A DNA stretch of 64,000 nt from Bugula neritina (GCA_964035545.1 OZ037769.1:5762429-5826428); one strand, 5' to 3'. Shown: positions 1 through 12,983, counted from the stretch's first letter. Program-made: numbers and translations. The notes: generated by a model from the letters alone, not told the origin.

Positions 1-470
1 TGTTACTATTACTATAACTATTAGTATTACTAATAGTAGTATTACTATTAGTATTACTAAAGTATTAGACTTTAGTGACTTAGTATTACTATTAGTATTA
101 CTATTACAATTTACTATTATATTTAGTAATTTGGTAATACTAATACTAATAGTAATACTTATACTAATAGTAATACTAATAGTAATAAAACTAGGAGTAA
201 ACTTTAAAGAGTAAAGTGCTACTAGGCCTACTAGGTCACTAGTACTAGTACTACTACTAGCCAGTACCTGCTGCTAGTCTAATTTTTTAAGACTATTACT
301 CTTAGAAATGTATAAAATAATACTACCCAATACTTATACTAATAGTGCTGATAATAATACTCATAGTCATACTAATGCTCATACTGATACTCGTAGTCAT
401 GGACCATGGTCATACCCATACTGATACTCATAGACTCATACCGAATTCCTATCATTCATATTGATGGTCA
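1..470. repeat. TAC/TAG-rich low-complexity block
   Basis: Degenerate short-period repeat dominated by the words TACTAT, TAGTAT and TAATAC on both strands, so it partly self-pairs. It carries no coding potential. It lies upstream of the zinc-finger gene. The stretch 471-570 that follows shows nothing notable. Confidence 0.75.
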
Positions 471-570
471 TATTGTGACTAATAGACAATAGCAATTCTC
501 TTTAGTCATCTCTCATCTATCTGCGATCAAGATCAGTAACTAAAAGTGAAAGAGAATTTAAATTAGAGTA

Positions 571-916
571 AGCCTAGGGCCACACGGCGCGTATTTTCGC
601 ATGTGAAAATGGAAATCACAAGTAGCAAAGGTGTTCACTGTAGCGTCAGTGATGCGTGATAAATAAAGCTTTCATTTTTAAATCGCACTCGATTTCAATA
701 AAACGCAATTTACTGGAATGTAGCACTAAAATAAAGAAATTGGGCTCGCTGAATAGCTACCAGCCAATTAGGTGACGATGACAGAGACGATTCGCACTTG
801 TCGCTCAGCATTTTCAACGCAAGTGCGAACGTTTTCTCAACGCGCACAGTGGACACCTTTGCTACTTGTGATTTCAATTTTCGCATGCGAAAATACGCGC
901 CGTGTGGCCCTAGGCT
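571..916. mobile_element. Inverted-repeat (MITE-like) element with ~70-bp terminal repeats
   Basis: Bases 571-640 reappear almost exactly as the reverse complement at 847-916. The outer arm begins AGCCTAGGGCCACACGGCGC and continues through a TTTTCGCATG palindrome and CACAAGTAGCAAAGGTGT. The roughly 206-bp core is AT-rich and holds no transposase. It has the structure of a short non-autonomous DNA transposon. I could not define a clear target-site duplication, so the superfamily is unassigned. Its GC-rich tips contrast with the AT-rich surroundings. Confidence 0.8.
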
Positions 917-1640
917 AAGAGTTAAGCTTTTACTTGAGTTGAACCTAACTTGAACTAAAAACCTGAATGTTATACTAACAGTAACAGTAACAGTCACATT
1001 TTAATAGTTATATTATAAATATTTTTAATATCTTTAGCTTAAACTGTTGCTAATAGTAATACAGTCGTTACTAGTATGTTTGCCATCACTATGAGTATGA
1101 CTATTATCTATATTATATAAGTATGTCTTTTGCTTTTTAATTGTTAGTTTAACTATGGAGTGATGAATGACATTGATTAATAAAAGGTCATATAGAATTA
1201 AGTAGTTCAATTAATAATATTGCATTCACACTATGATTCAATAAGTAATTATGAAATGAAAAGTGAGTGAGTGACAAAACATGGTATAATTGCATTATTT
1301 CCTTTTCACTGCTATTGGCATAAATGACACTAGTACAAGTCAACTCTTATTTGGCATTATTTATAAGTTAGGTAAAATAGTCAAACTGTAGAATTAAATT
1401 TTCTGGGGGGGGGGGGTGCCAAGTTACAATAATAGTTACAGTAGTTGAGTTACAGTCGTTATGTAAAAGATGAATTTGTAATACATAAGCTTCACATCTA
1501 CTATGGTTGATTTGGTATCACTTAGGATTTGCCTTGCGGATATCCTATTACTATATATTGTCATCCTGTACCTCTTTTACCTTTGACCACAGTAATTGTG
1601 GAGAAGATTTTCTTTGGAGCTCGGTGGCCCTTCTTTCATA
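917..1640. other. Upstream region of the zinc-finger gene
   Basis: AT-rich sequence with a run of 11 G residues near 1405-1416. It should contain the promoter and 5' UTR of the gene that starts at 1641, but I see no convincing TATA box, initiator or upstream coding exon. Bases just before the ATG read TTTCATA, giving an A at -3, which is an acceptable start context. Confidence 0.4.
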
Positions 1641-4600
1641 ATGGCTGACATAGAAATGGCAGATAGACCTGTTGTGGTGGAGAAAGTAAGCAAACAAGTG
1701 ATGTGTGGCCACTGTAAATACACATGCAGCGATATGGAAGAACTGAAACAACACATGAAGGACAATCATCTCAGCAACCCTTCTGGTTTGTTATTAACAA
1801 AAAACATCAATTTACCAAGATTCAAAGCCGACCCAAAGTTGGGTATTGTAGCGTATTTGGTTTAAATAAGTGCAACTTACTAACAATATGTATCAGTAAC
1901 TTTGTTGCTAAAGTTTGAAAAGCGCTTACCTTTAATTTTGTATTTATAGTAGTAATAAAACTCACACACGTTTATAGTCTCCATCCCTGTAAAAAAACCC
2001 CTGATAGAAAGTTTTTTTTTGTTAAATCGGGCTAAGGTTTTATTCAGATGGGGCACAGGAGCAATTATGACTGGATGCTCTTCCTAACATCACCAATAGC
2101 CTATGACGGGGTTCGAACCCATCACTTTGTGCTTACTAAGCAAACGCTCTAACCCCTAGACCACGGCTGTTCCCTTTTTATAGTAGCAATAGTATCACAC
2201 ATGCACTTGTATTTCACTATTATTTCTCCGAATAGTGAGCACTGTAAAGCAGCCAGTAGCTGAAGTGCCCAAGCAAACAGTGGTGGTGTACAAGCAGAAT
2301 GCAGACGGTACTACCGTCAACACGGGGCAGGTGGTACAGCTCACTCAGCAGCAGATAATGCAGCTACTGGGCAGCTCGCCTGTACAGCAGAAACCTCTAA
2401 CTCTCAGCTCTGTACCTGTCAGCCAATCAGAACCTCAGTCAGCTGAGTAAGCTCCTTACTTTGAGTGACTCATTAAGTTGTCTGCTATATCTATTTCAAG
2501 TTTTCTTTTTGTAAATTAAATGTAATAGAAAGTAATAACATTGGGATATTTTTATTAAGCACTTAGGTATCATGAGCAAGTGAACGTTTTTCTCATTTAT
2601 TTCAAGGTACTTATTTAGATTTTAGATATAAATATTTCATTGATTTTTTTATTGACTTGAACCAATTTTTTACTGGTATTTATGAGAAGGACTTGTTTTG
2701 TATGACTGCCTAATACTTGTTTTGTGCAATGTTTTGTTGGTTCAAGCCGCTTTGCTTTACATTACTGTGTATATTGTGTCCTTTTTAAAAGGGGGACAAC
2801 TTCTTAGATTACAAGTTTATTCAACTCTGATATTTGCCGAACATATTCTGGTTCGTAGTGTACAATAATTGCTCTGTCGTCAAAATTGCACATTTTTCCA
2901 TTTTCAAAACGTTTAAATTTTCCTTCAACTAATGTATCACTTGCTGTTTGTAGTGTTTCGTACATCTCGCTGCATGGTAGTAGCATAACATCTGGTGGAA
3001 AGAAACAGTTGCTGGTGGTTGGAGCTGAGCAGGTGGACAATCTGGAGAAGTCTGCATTGGCCGCTGCCGGCATGCTGCCTAAAGTCAAAGCTCCGCCCGC
3101 TGTATGTATCACTACTGAACACTTGCGTCATCTTTTAGCACGAATAAGAACCACCGGGTATGACCTGTAATGTCAGGTCATAGCATAGCTTGTGCTCTTG
3201 AGGTTTGCAATATTAACATGTAGTTTGAGAGGTTCTCAACCACTGCAGAGTGGAACTCATACTTCAAGTGTACTTAGTTCTCACAATCATTTAAGGTTGA
3301 GATTTGAAATGCCATAAATTAGAAAATTATAGAATTCACAACTTTGGTGTGTCATGCATTATTACTGACATTTATTAGAGCCAACACGCCTTCAAATTAT
3401 TGTGAGAAATTGTAGTCACAGATTTATGGACTAATGAAACAGTGTATGTCGTAGATAGAACTGTTGGCACGGTATTGATTTGTGATGGCCCGGGTAATGG
3501 TGTAGTTATTGTATAATTAATGTAATACGTATTTCTTTAGTCGGCAGCTGCTGCCCGTATCTCTCTGCTCGCTGCCGGAGTGCCTACATTTGTCTCTAAA
3601 ATATATCCTGATGATAGCGAGGAAGGAACTGTAGAGCTCAAGTTTCAGGTATGAGTCATTGTGTATAGTGTAGTAGTAGTACCCAGTCACTGTGTGTAAA
3701 GTGTAGTAGTACTAATAGTGGTAGCAGTACCCGATCCCTGTGTATACTGTAGTAGTAGTAGTAGTAGTGGTGGTAGTAGTAGTAATAGTAGTAGTAGTGG
3801 TAGTAGTAGTAATAGTAGTAGTAGTAGCGGTGGTAGTAGTATTAATAGTAGTAGTATTAATAGTAGTATCAGTAGTTAATGTATTGGGTTATCTATATCA
3901 GTGTATTTTTACTGCAGTTTACCATAACTGGCAATGAAGACATGATAGATGAGCATATCAAGCCAGTTGTATCCTTCCAATGTCAGCACTGCTCGTACAA
4001 AGATGGCAGCTATACGGTAAGGTTATGCTCATTACATCTACTTGTTCAGACATTTACCTGCTTGTCTTCTAATAGATGTTAATATGCAGTTCAATCATTG
4101 CTCATCCACGCACTACTCAGTTCGTTCTTTGGCTTTGGAGTTGTTGAAATTCTGTTGTTCAAGTTGCTTGAAGGTTTATTGATGTGGCCAGTGCATTGTT
4201 GAAGCCATTTACAAATGCAACTTTTCTCCCCAATGTCATTCATCATATAAGCATTTAACTGTTTCCATGGTTACCTCAGAAAGCCTGTGTGCACACACAC
4301 AACTTCCACCTGAAGGCAGACGGGACGGTGATAAAGCCAGACCGAGTTGCTAACCCGCGGCCGGAGCAGGTGAGCAACCTGACAGAGGACGATCTCTCCT
4401 GCCCCTACTGTCTCACCAAGTTCCTCTCACTGGAAGACAGAGATAACCACAGAATGAAGAAGTGTGGACCCAAACAAAGGGTAGGTACTCGCGTCTAGTA
4501 TAATTTTTAAACAATAGTTATCACAACCAAGCCAAAAGATATGATACAGGTTGGGCTAGTTTTTATGAACTCTGAATAATTCGCCCCATTAAATAGAATG

Positions 4601-7600
4601 AAACATTTTAAATTACATATCCTTCTATTTTTCTACGTTTTCGGTGAATATAGGACAGGTATCTGTGGTTGCAAACCAAGAGGAAATATTGTTTGCACTC
4701 ATTGTGTGTATAGTATAATATAGTTATGCTGTAATGAGGTTGTGTACTCTTGTGTTTTGTTTTAGTACGAAGTTAAACGAACAGCTGTAAGAAGTTTACT
4801 GAAGCATCTGCTCTGCCCCAAACCAGATTGTACTCGGGCTCTCTACTTCAATGATCACCTCATGCAGATTAAACACCCCCGTGCCGTGTTCGGGTCGTGT
4901 CACCGAAATAACGGACCCAGTCATTATTTCTCATGCTATGTGTGTGCCGCTCGGTCTAAGGACTCCTGGAAGGTACATCTTCTCTATCTTAGCTTGTCAC
5001 AGTCTGCTTACTGCAGTGTGGTTGATCGCGGCTGGAGATTCCAGCACTCGTTTTTTGTCGAGATCTTTTCAAAAGTTTAGTTATTTAAAGTTCATTCAAC
5101 TTACAATCGCATTGCAATATTATTTGAGCAATACAAAACCAACATTTTGTGTAATTTTTTATGAAAAGTGGTCGCCATTTCTTATTTATAGAACTAGAAT
5201 TTACAGCCTAGCATTGTCGGTCTTGTTTCTTATGGCACTTTCTGTACCGGGTGCTAAGTCGGTCTTAAGTGGTACTTTGCTCTTGTAGGATAAACCAGTC
5301 AAGTACTTTGAGACGATTATTAGTAACAGAGTTAAAGAACTGAATGAACGAGTAAGTATTTCCTCTCATGTACGCTGTCTGTATAGAAACTATTTGCGCA
5401 TTCCATGTTTCGTTGATTTAGTTTAGTTTAGTTTAATTTCTGCTCAAGAAGCGAATGTCCTTGTTCAAATATTATTTATCCCGGTTTTGCTAGGTTATGA
5501 CCCAAGAACTGGGTCAGGATTCTCTTAGTTTCTTGGCCAATGAGAATTCAGCTAAGAATATGGAGCAAACAGAAGAGGGCGGCGACGACACGTCAGCTCT
5601 CCCAGACAGTGAAGAGATGGGCGGGGCTACAGAAGAGAAGAAGCCGGAGATGGTGCGCCGCGTCCTGGTGCCTCCGGAGAACATGAGGCCGTGGGATTTC
5701 AGCAGCTGGAAGGAATGCTCTCTGCATTTGGCTACGGAACATAAGGTTAGCTTGTCTCTTCAAACGCCGGGCGTCACTGTTACTGCCCTTCCCTGCTGCT
5801 GCTTTTACACTTCAGATACACTGCTACTCATGTTGAGCAGATTTGACTATTTGTATTGTTTTAGGAGGCTGTCGGCCTTCAGCCCAGGTGTGAAGTGTGT
5901 AAGAAAGCCCTAACTGCATGCAATGAGCTCTGTCATCACATCTTCAACAATGAGATAGAGTTCATTGAAAATGGAATGGGCAACTTGAGGCGTAAGCAGT
6001 CTAAGAAAGCCCTAAAGAGAGGGTGGGTGTTTATACAGAGTGTCTGTATTAGTTGTAGCAATTAGTACCTGTTGTAGTATTTAGTACGAGTTGTAGTATT
6101 TAGTACGAGTTGTAGTAGTTAGTACCAGTTGTAGTATTTAGTACTAGTTGTAGTAGTTAGTACCAGTTGTAGTATTTAGTACGAGTTATAGTATTTAGTA
6201 TTAGTTGTAGTATTTAGTACTAGTTGTAGTAGTTAGTACCAGTTGTAGTAGTTAGTACTAGTTGTAGTATTTAGTACCAGTTGTAGTATTTAGTACTAGT
6301 TGTAGTATTTAGTACTAGTTGTAGTATTTAGTACTAGTTGTAGTAGTTAGTACCAGTTGTAGTATTTAGTACGAGTTATAGTATTTAGCATTAGTTGTAG
6401 TATTTAGTACTAGTTGTAGTATTTAGTATTAGTTGTAGTATTTAGTACTAGTTGTAGTATTTAGTACTAGTTGTAGTAGTTAGTTCTAGTTGTAGTAGTT
6501 AGTACTAGTTGTAGTATTTAGTACCAGTTGTAGTATTTAGTACTAGTTGTAGTGTTTAGTACTAGTTATAGTAGTTAGTACTAGTTATAGTATTTAGTAC
6601 TAGTTGTAGTATTTAGTACTAGTTGTAGTAGTTAGTACGAGTTGTAGTATTTAGTACTAGTTGTAGTATTTAGTACTAGTTGTAGTATTTAGTATTAGTT
6701 GTAGTATTTAGTACTAGTTGTAGTGTTTAGTACTAGTTGTAGTAGTTAGTACTAGTTGTAGTATTTAGTACTAGTTGTAGTATTTAGTACTAGTTGTAGT
6801 ACTTAGTACTAGTTGTAGTATTTAGTACTAGTTGTAGTAGTTAGTATTATGCAGTTGGGTTTTTTGCTTGTTAAAGACTTGCTGTGTCATGATTTTGTAA
6901 TTTGTCATGATTCTGGTGGATATGCTCATCTTTTAGGCATTGTTTTGCCTGTAATACCATAATAGTTTCATCATGTAAGATTCTTTGTGTACAAACCTAC
7001 TGTTGAGTTATCATACTGCCCTGCTTGTCCGCATGTATACTACATGGTGTTTGCTCCCGTAGAATGATCTTTGGTGTTAGTAAGGAGAATGCAGCAGATA
7101 GAATGCTGTTCAATGAAGTAGCAGACGACCTCTCGGCACTTCCTGTGCAGACGGATGACAAGGTAAGTTGCACGCGTTCTGTTGCCAACAGACAGTCTTC
7201 TGGATTATTAATCTCGCGGTTAACTCTGGAGCAGAATTTGTGCATTACAGAATTTTTGTGCGAAGTTTTCTAAATATTTCACTCACAATTTTCAAATGAA
7301 ATTCTCTTACAGTGTAGATAATAGATGTGCCATCTTACTGTGGGCTAAATTTTTGAATTTCAAAATTTTATATATGCTAGTTCAAGCTAGTGGTTTTATT
7401 TCAAGATTTATTAAACAAACAAGTGCCTGTAGGTTTTATATATGCCAATGCTTTAATTACAAAGTTTAAATACTAATATGTTTACATTCAAATTGTATAG
7501 AATATACATCTCGCCGAATATGCTATTTTAGACAGGAAACGTGTCACGCAAAGGCATGAGGAACAAGCACTACATGTGTCGCACCTGCGGTCAGGGGTTC

Positions 7601-10600
7601 TCGAGCTCCGCCAAGCGAGACAAGCACATCATATCAAACGCGTGTGTGAGAGACAAGGTAGAGCGGAAGTTCGAGTGTTCGGTGTGTAACAAGCGGTTTT
7701 CCCAGAAGAAGACCGTCTTGGCTCATGAGACCTGGTGTTTGTACAAGCAGAAGAGAGATAACCTGAATATGGAAGATAACGCCACATGTAAGTAGACAGG
7801 TTTAGTATTGTATTGTGTGACGAAGTTCATTGTTACTGAGATGATAGCCTTATTAACATCCTTCTATTTAAACGAGAACACAGGCTTCTTGCAATCTTTA
7901 AACATGTCACTTGTAGACAATGGGATGAATCGCCAAAAATGCTCGACTTGTTTTAGAAAATCTCATATTTTGTTGTTTTTACAAGTACCATGCTTACATC
8001 ATAGTGCCTATATGATAGTGATGGCATTACAGTGTGTATATTATAGTACTTATAACATATAGTGCAGTTACCAGCAAGTTTATTGGTTACGAAATAAAGA
8101 CAGGTTTGAAAGTACAGGGAGTAATGATTTAAACCTTATTACAGGCAAAAGTTTATTCCGTCTTCTATTGTACATCTTTTGCTTACCAGGATGTTTAAAT
8201 CTCAGCTGATGAAATTATTGTACATGGAGTGTTATTGTTTGCCTCTGATACAAATCAACTATATACTCATACCTGACCAATTTATATTCTAGAGTTACAT
8301 TTTTGAGGAGGTTTAAACAGACCTCATATTTACCAGTCCATACTACAGCTGTTTACCCGTCATGTTGCAGCTGCACTAATAGATGACGTGCTCAACGCCG
8401 GCACAGACACCGAGTCGTCTCAGCCTGCTGCCGACTCAGCTGCTGCTGCTGACTCAGCCGCTGCCCCCAGCGAGGAGAAGAAGGTGAAGAAAAGAGCTGC
8501 TAGGTACAAGTGTACCATCCACGGCTGTATCATGTGAGTCACGCCCTCTCTCTATAGCACTTATTTGTACAGTCAACACCCTCTCTATAGCACTTAGTTG
8601 TACAGTCAACACCCTCTATAGCACTTAGTTGTACAGTCAACACCCTCTCTATAGCACTTAGTTGTACAGTCAACACTCTCTCTATAGCACCTATACAAGC
8701 TGATGGTGTTTTGTACTCTATAAGCATGTAATATACAGAATAGCAGGTAGAAAATGCCTAAAATGATGCTATCATATAACATTTTGTAATGCACTTTACT
8801 GGAGACTTTAGCTCTACTCTGCCCTGGGAGTTACCAATGTACTTGTTTCATTGAGTAAGCGTTGAGCTTCTTAGTGCTATAAAAAGGCAATAAGGGACTC
8901 GCACAAATATACTATAATATTTGTATATTTTGATTTTCTATTTCAACTTTTTTCACAAAGTTAATAAAGCAGTTCTAGTCTTCTAGTTGTTGGTTCCGGT
9001 ACTGCAGGGGTTTCAACACAGAAGCAGAGTTGGAGATACACCTCAAGTGTCACATAGGCACTTCAGTCGCTTATCAGTGCTGCTTCTGTGACTTCACCGC
9101 TGCCGCAACTGTCAACTGGTATCCCTTGAAGGAGCACATCATTGCTAAACACCCGGGACACATAACTCCCGACTATGTCTGCAAAATATGCAGTAAGTTG
9201 AAAACTGTTATAGAATAGTGAAATTACTATGTTGGGAGAAGTTTTGTTTGAGAAATTTAACTGCTTGCTAAAGCAGTTAAATTTGTTACAGTACTCCCTC
9301 CGTATCTCTCTAAGCTTCGGGTCTTGAAACTTTGATTCGTGACATAGTAGAGTACCAGATTTAACTCACGGATTCGTTAGATTTGGCCATTTTGTCCCTA
9401 TACTTGCACACATACATAGGCCACAAAGTTGGGTTCATGTGGAATTTTGTGAGAAATGGAACCGTAAGATATGAGGGAGAAGTCTATGCAGATCTTTAAT
9501 AGACCTACATAGTGCATCTCCTCTTTACATTTTAATATTCATTTTCTACTCTCTCACTACACTCTTCTCTTATATAGAACCACTCTACATCTTGATGAAC
9601 TGCACTCTCATTTCTATCACAACCACTATTATGCATCATGATATCTCTCAAGATAGAGTGTGCTGTATCCCACTATTCTTGTAGACAAGGGCTTCGCTAA
9701 GCAGTCCAAGTTTGACGATCACATGACAAAGCATTCGACTGCCCGACTCCACAAGTGCATCGAGTGTTCCTTGACCTTCAAACAGGAGAGTGGCCTGAGG
9801 ATCCACGTGCAGCTAGAACATGGCAGTGAGGAGGCCAAGTAAGTCCACCCCCTTACTCTATTACAACGCTAATACTTGTGACTCTTTCACATAGTATATC
9901 CGTTTGTTCTATTTAATGTGTGTTTTCCTGTGTATATATTGTGATATTAGTTTCTACAAAGCTCTGAAATGAAAACTGTCGTGTTATTTCTGTTAGCATT
10001 CAATTATGAATTAGTTTTTATTTACATGAGAATCATTAGCCAATCTATTCTAGTGTAGTGAATCCGTCAAATGCCACCTGCAATCGTCAAATGCCACCTG
10101 CAATCAGCAACAAGCCCTTCCTGTTCTTTATAAAACTGATAAAATGTAATCTACAGCAAAACCTGTTATTAATAAGTAGCTCTTGCCCCATCAACTATTA
10201 AATGTCCTGCTAACTTTACCGACTCCACTACATGTCCTTCACCCACAGGGAGTATGCTAGGATAGCTATGAAACAGAGAAGCTCCGAGAACATTGCCAAC
10301 CAGCCGCTACTCTGCTACGTGTGTGGCTACTCTACCACCAGCAGGAGCTACTACAAGACTCACATGAACATACACAAGGGCATCAAACCTTACAGGTTAG
10401 TCCCAGTCAATCATATGTTCACATATATTATCTTTTACTGTGCAACTTGACAACAGTAAATCTGTAGTCTGTGATAAATAGTCGCTATGAACTCTTGGTG
10501 TTGGGAGAGTAACTTCTAATGGTGTAACAATGCCTTCGGTAACAAAATATTGCCACAGATTTTAAGCGCATCATAGTCCAGTTTCAAGCTACTAAATATT

Positions 10601-12251
10601 TTATATGTTTCAAGTGTTACTTAATGTTCGTACCTTAACACCTACTGTGTATGTTTTGCAAGTCGCACAGAATGTTTTAGCTACTGTTTCTCATAATTTA
10701 AGTACAGCTCTGTGCAATGTCTTAAACACTGCTGTAATACTTTCAAATAATACTTTATAACAGTAATTTTTTAAGGACGACTCTGTGCATATCAAGTACT
10801 ACTCTGTGCGTTTCACGTATTGCTCTATGTGTTACAAGGAGTGCTATTGTCTTACAGTTGTACGGAGTGTGACTACAAGTCCGTAGACTCGACGTGCTTC
10901 AAGAGACACATGTGGAGACACGAGGACAAGAAACCATACAAGTGTACTTACTGTCCATTTGACGGCATTCAGAGGTCTCAGATAGTTGCCCACATGAAGA
11001 GCAAACATGATGTCTATCCTGAAGACGCAAAGAAACTCATCAAGTGGGTTCTGCTTACATGCTAGAGATCGTGCAACTGCTATATATATATATTTACTAT
11101 ATTGGAGATTATTTACATATTATATATTTACTTACCATCTATGAAGCCATGTACATACCATATGTATATCTACTTACTATATTACAGATTATTTACGTAC
11201 TGTATATTTACTTATTATATTAGATATTATGTACATTATATTTATTTACTACATTAAAGATTATATACATATAGTACTTTATATCTACGTACTTCTGTTT
11301 CGTGGGAGGAAAGGTGCGTGTCTATTTGCGAGTTCTGTTCTGATGGTTATGTAGGCATATCAGCGGGAGAGTGGCTAGCAACATTCAGACTAGACCTCTG
11401 CATAAGGATGTTGGTGAAGAGATGGAGTTGTCCCCCTCTAATCCGCCGGCCGTGTCCCTACAGACTGCAAGTAACACCACCACTGTCAGCATTGTCAATC
11501 CTGACGGCACCGAAACTACCATTCCTGTGGAACTGGTATGTCCTATTTATTGTGTGTCACAGCTTGTCTCTTGATATCAGTCTAGATGTCTATTATTACC
11601 GCTGGTATAATATACTGTTTATACAAATGTTACTAATACTCCGTTCCTTGTTCTCTGCTGTTGATATTTTGTTATGAAAAAGCTCACATGGGTTTAAAGT
11701 TGCCATCCCTGTGAGAACCCTTGATGGAATTGTTATTTTAAGTGAGCTAAGGACTTTTTCTCTGTTAGGGCAAAGGAGCAGTTATGACTGAATGCTAACA
11801 TCATCAATGGTCTTTACTGAGATTCAAACCGCTGACCTTGTGTTTACTAAGTCAGCACTCTAACCTCTTCATTGATACTCGTACAACTGACACGCTTATT
11901 CGCATAACTTTGCATTAAATGATTCAATTATATTATTTTCAAATGTGAAAACAGTTTTGGAAGTATTTTATGTTACATTTCAAACTAATCAGAGTTTGGA
12001 ATTTTGGTTTATTACAAAATCGCCCGAGGAGTTGCCGATAAGCTGAAAGTGTGAGCCGTCATTATATCTCTAGTTAAATAGACATTTGCTCTGTTTTCCT
12101 GTAGATAACTCAGGCGGCGCAGGGTTTGGCAGCCGGTACCAATGTGCAGGTAGCCTACGGAGATTATATGATCAACTACATGCTAGAGAAGGCTCCGGAA
12201 GAAGAAGAGGCCATGGATACTCAGGCGTATACAGCAGAGCAGACCGAGTAA
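1641..12251 (+). CDS. C2H2 zinc-finger protein, 19 exons, 1036 residues
   Basis: Probable nuclear DNA-binding protein. Exons: 1641-1785, 2236-2446, 2954-3101, 3541-3648, 3918-4016, 4280-4480, 4766-4972, 5289-5351, 5494-5745, 5865-6022, 7063-7162, 7532-7787, 8371-8533, 9008-9192, 9685-9838, 10249-10395, 10858-11043, 11355-11535, 12105-12251 (TAA). All introns are GT-AG, phases agree, total 3111 nt. About a dozen C2H2 or C2H2-like fingers are visible. One is near the N-terminus (CGHC...HMKDNH). Two are in exons 5-6, the second ending in Cys instead of His. A run follows from exon 12 to exon 17. Only the last pair has a linker near the classical TGEKPY form (HKGIKPYSC, DKKPYKC). A Gln-rich segment follows finger 1, and an Ala/Pro/Glu linker lies in exon 13. 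The C-terminus is acidic and finger-free. I cannot assign an orthologue. Confidence 0.88.
1959..2174 (-). mobile_element. tRNA-derived SINE, family A copy 1
   Basis: Minus-strand element in intron 1 of the zinc-finger gene. Its head reads, on the minus strand, GGGAACAGCCGTGGTCTAG and contains a B-box-like GGGTTCGAACCCC, followed by a body with GATGTTAGGAAGAGCATCC and a 3' part ending in AAACGTGTGTGAG. Five further copies in this window share the same order. Confidence 0.8.
3740..3880 (+). repeat. TAG trinucleotide array
   Basis: Imperfect TAG/TAGTAG repeat with TGG and TAA variants, in intron 4 of the zinc-finger gene, ending about 35 bp before the acceptor at 3917. Confidence 0.85.
6046..6845 (+). 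repeat. 19-bp minisatellite, about 42 copies
   Basis: The unit TAGTTGTAGTATTTAGTAC is repeated with point variants (TATTT or TAGTT, CTAG or CCAG or CGAG). It starts 23 bp after the exon 10 donor and occupies most of the intron at 6023-7062. Confidence 0.92.
8540..8692 (+). repeat. 33-bp tandem repeat, about 4.5 copies
   Basis: The unit contains TATAGCACTTAGTTGTACAG and TCAACACCCTCTC. One copy is shortened to 29 bp. It lies directly after the exon 13 donor at 8534. Confidence 0.85.
11677..11880 (-). mobile_element. tRNA-derived SINE, family A copy 2
   Basis: Minus-strand copy in intron 18 of the zinc-finger gene. It keeps the degenerate B-box (GGTTTGAATCT on the minus strand), the AAGTCATAACTGCTCC-type body and the GTGAGC tail. 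It is more diverged than copy 1. Confidence 0.7.
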
Positions 12252-12712
12252 GGGGGTGGCCAGGAGCGTAGACACTGTATTCATACAGATCACTTATACA
12301 GGTGGTCATTTTTCTAAACATCTCCTGGGACAGTATGGTTATGATGCCATAGTTTTGTATTTGATTGTGATACTATTTTATATACCCACACACAAAATAT
12401 GACAAACATCAAAAGTTAGTTGAAGTATTTGCTTTATGTATGTATAGTAGTTTATTAACACGCTTTTTATGTTAGGCCTTGTGATATATGATTTACATTC
12501 ATTGTAATTTAATTTTAATGAAATGCACAAATGTTTTGTTGTATGGAATATCTGTTTATATTATATAATAGAACACAAAAATTATTTTGAATTCAACTGT
12601 AATGATTCATACATTAATTTCTGCCTACTTTGATAAGGTCTTGCAAGATTTGTTCATAAATTCTGTATATAGGAAATTATAAGCATTGCCTAATTAGCTA
12701 CTGTTGCTCTCA

Positions 12713-12732
12713 TTTATTCTGCATTATTTATT
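12713..12732 (-). terminator. Polyadenylation signals of the reverse-strand membrane-protein gene
   Basis: TTTATT at 12713-12718 and 12727-12732 reads AATAAA on the minus strand. Both lie 250-270 bp beyond the stop codon at 12984. They fall before the + strand signal at 12759, so the two convergent 3' UTRs would overlap by a few tens of bases. Confidence 0.45.
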
Positions 12733-12758
12733 GTGTGTTATATATCATAAATTATAAT

Positions 12759-12764
12759 AATAAA
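12759..12764 (+). terminator. Polyadenylation signal AATAAA of the zinc-finger gene
   Basis: AATAAA lies about 510 bp after the TAA at 12249-12251, in an AT-rich 3' UTR. It is the first canonical hexamer on the + strand that I noticed downstream of the stop, and it defines a probable 3' UTR of 12252 to about 12785. Confidence 0.5.
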
Positions 12765-12983
12765 ACTTTGGCATATTTTAACAATATATACAGATACCAA
12801 GCTTGCTATGCATTTCCTATTAAATAAAATCAGCAATTACTATATTTTGCCCAACTTGTTAGATGATGAGCAACAGTTAAATCCCAACTTGCGACGTTTC
12901 TAGCAACAGTTATCCTAACTTTCAACATAACTAGCAACAGTACATCAGTAGTTTAGTGTGCCTAATAGGCGCCCTCCTTGTGC

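Noticed and set aside
710-997. 95-codon minus-strand frame
   Set aside because: It lies across the inverted-repeat element at 571-916 and has no coding features.
2100-2174. Possible tRNA gene
   Set aside because: It is the head of a SINE with a conserved non-tRNA body, and the same structure recurs five more times.
2804-3112. 102-codon minus-strand frame
   Set aside because: Antisense to zinc-finger exon 3 (2954-3101). The sense strand is supported by phase at both sides.
3740-3937. Poly-Val open frame
   Set aside because: Translation of the TAG trinucleotide array. Only the part from 3918, in another frame, is a real exon.
8539-8794. Minus-strand repeated CYREGVDCTTK frames
   Set aside because: Translation of the 33-bp tandem repeat.
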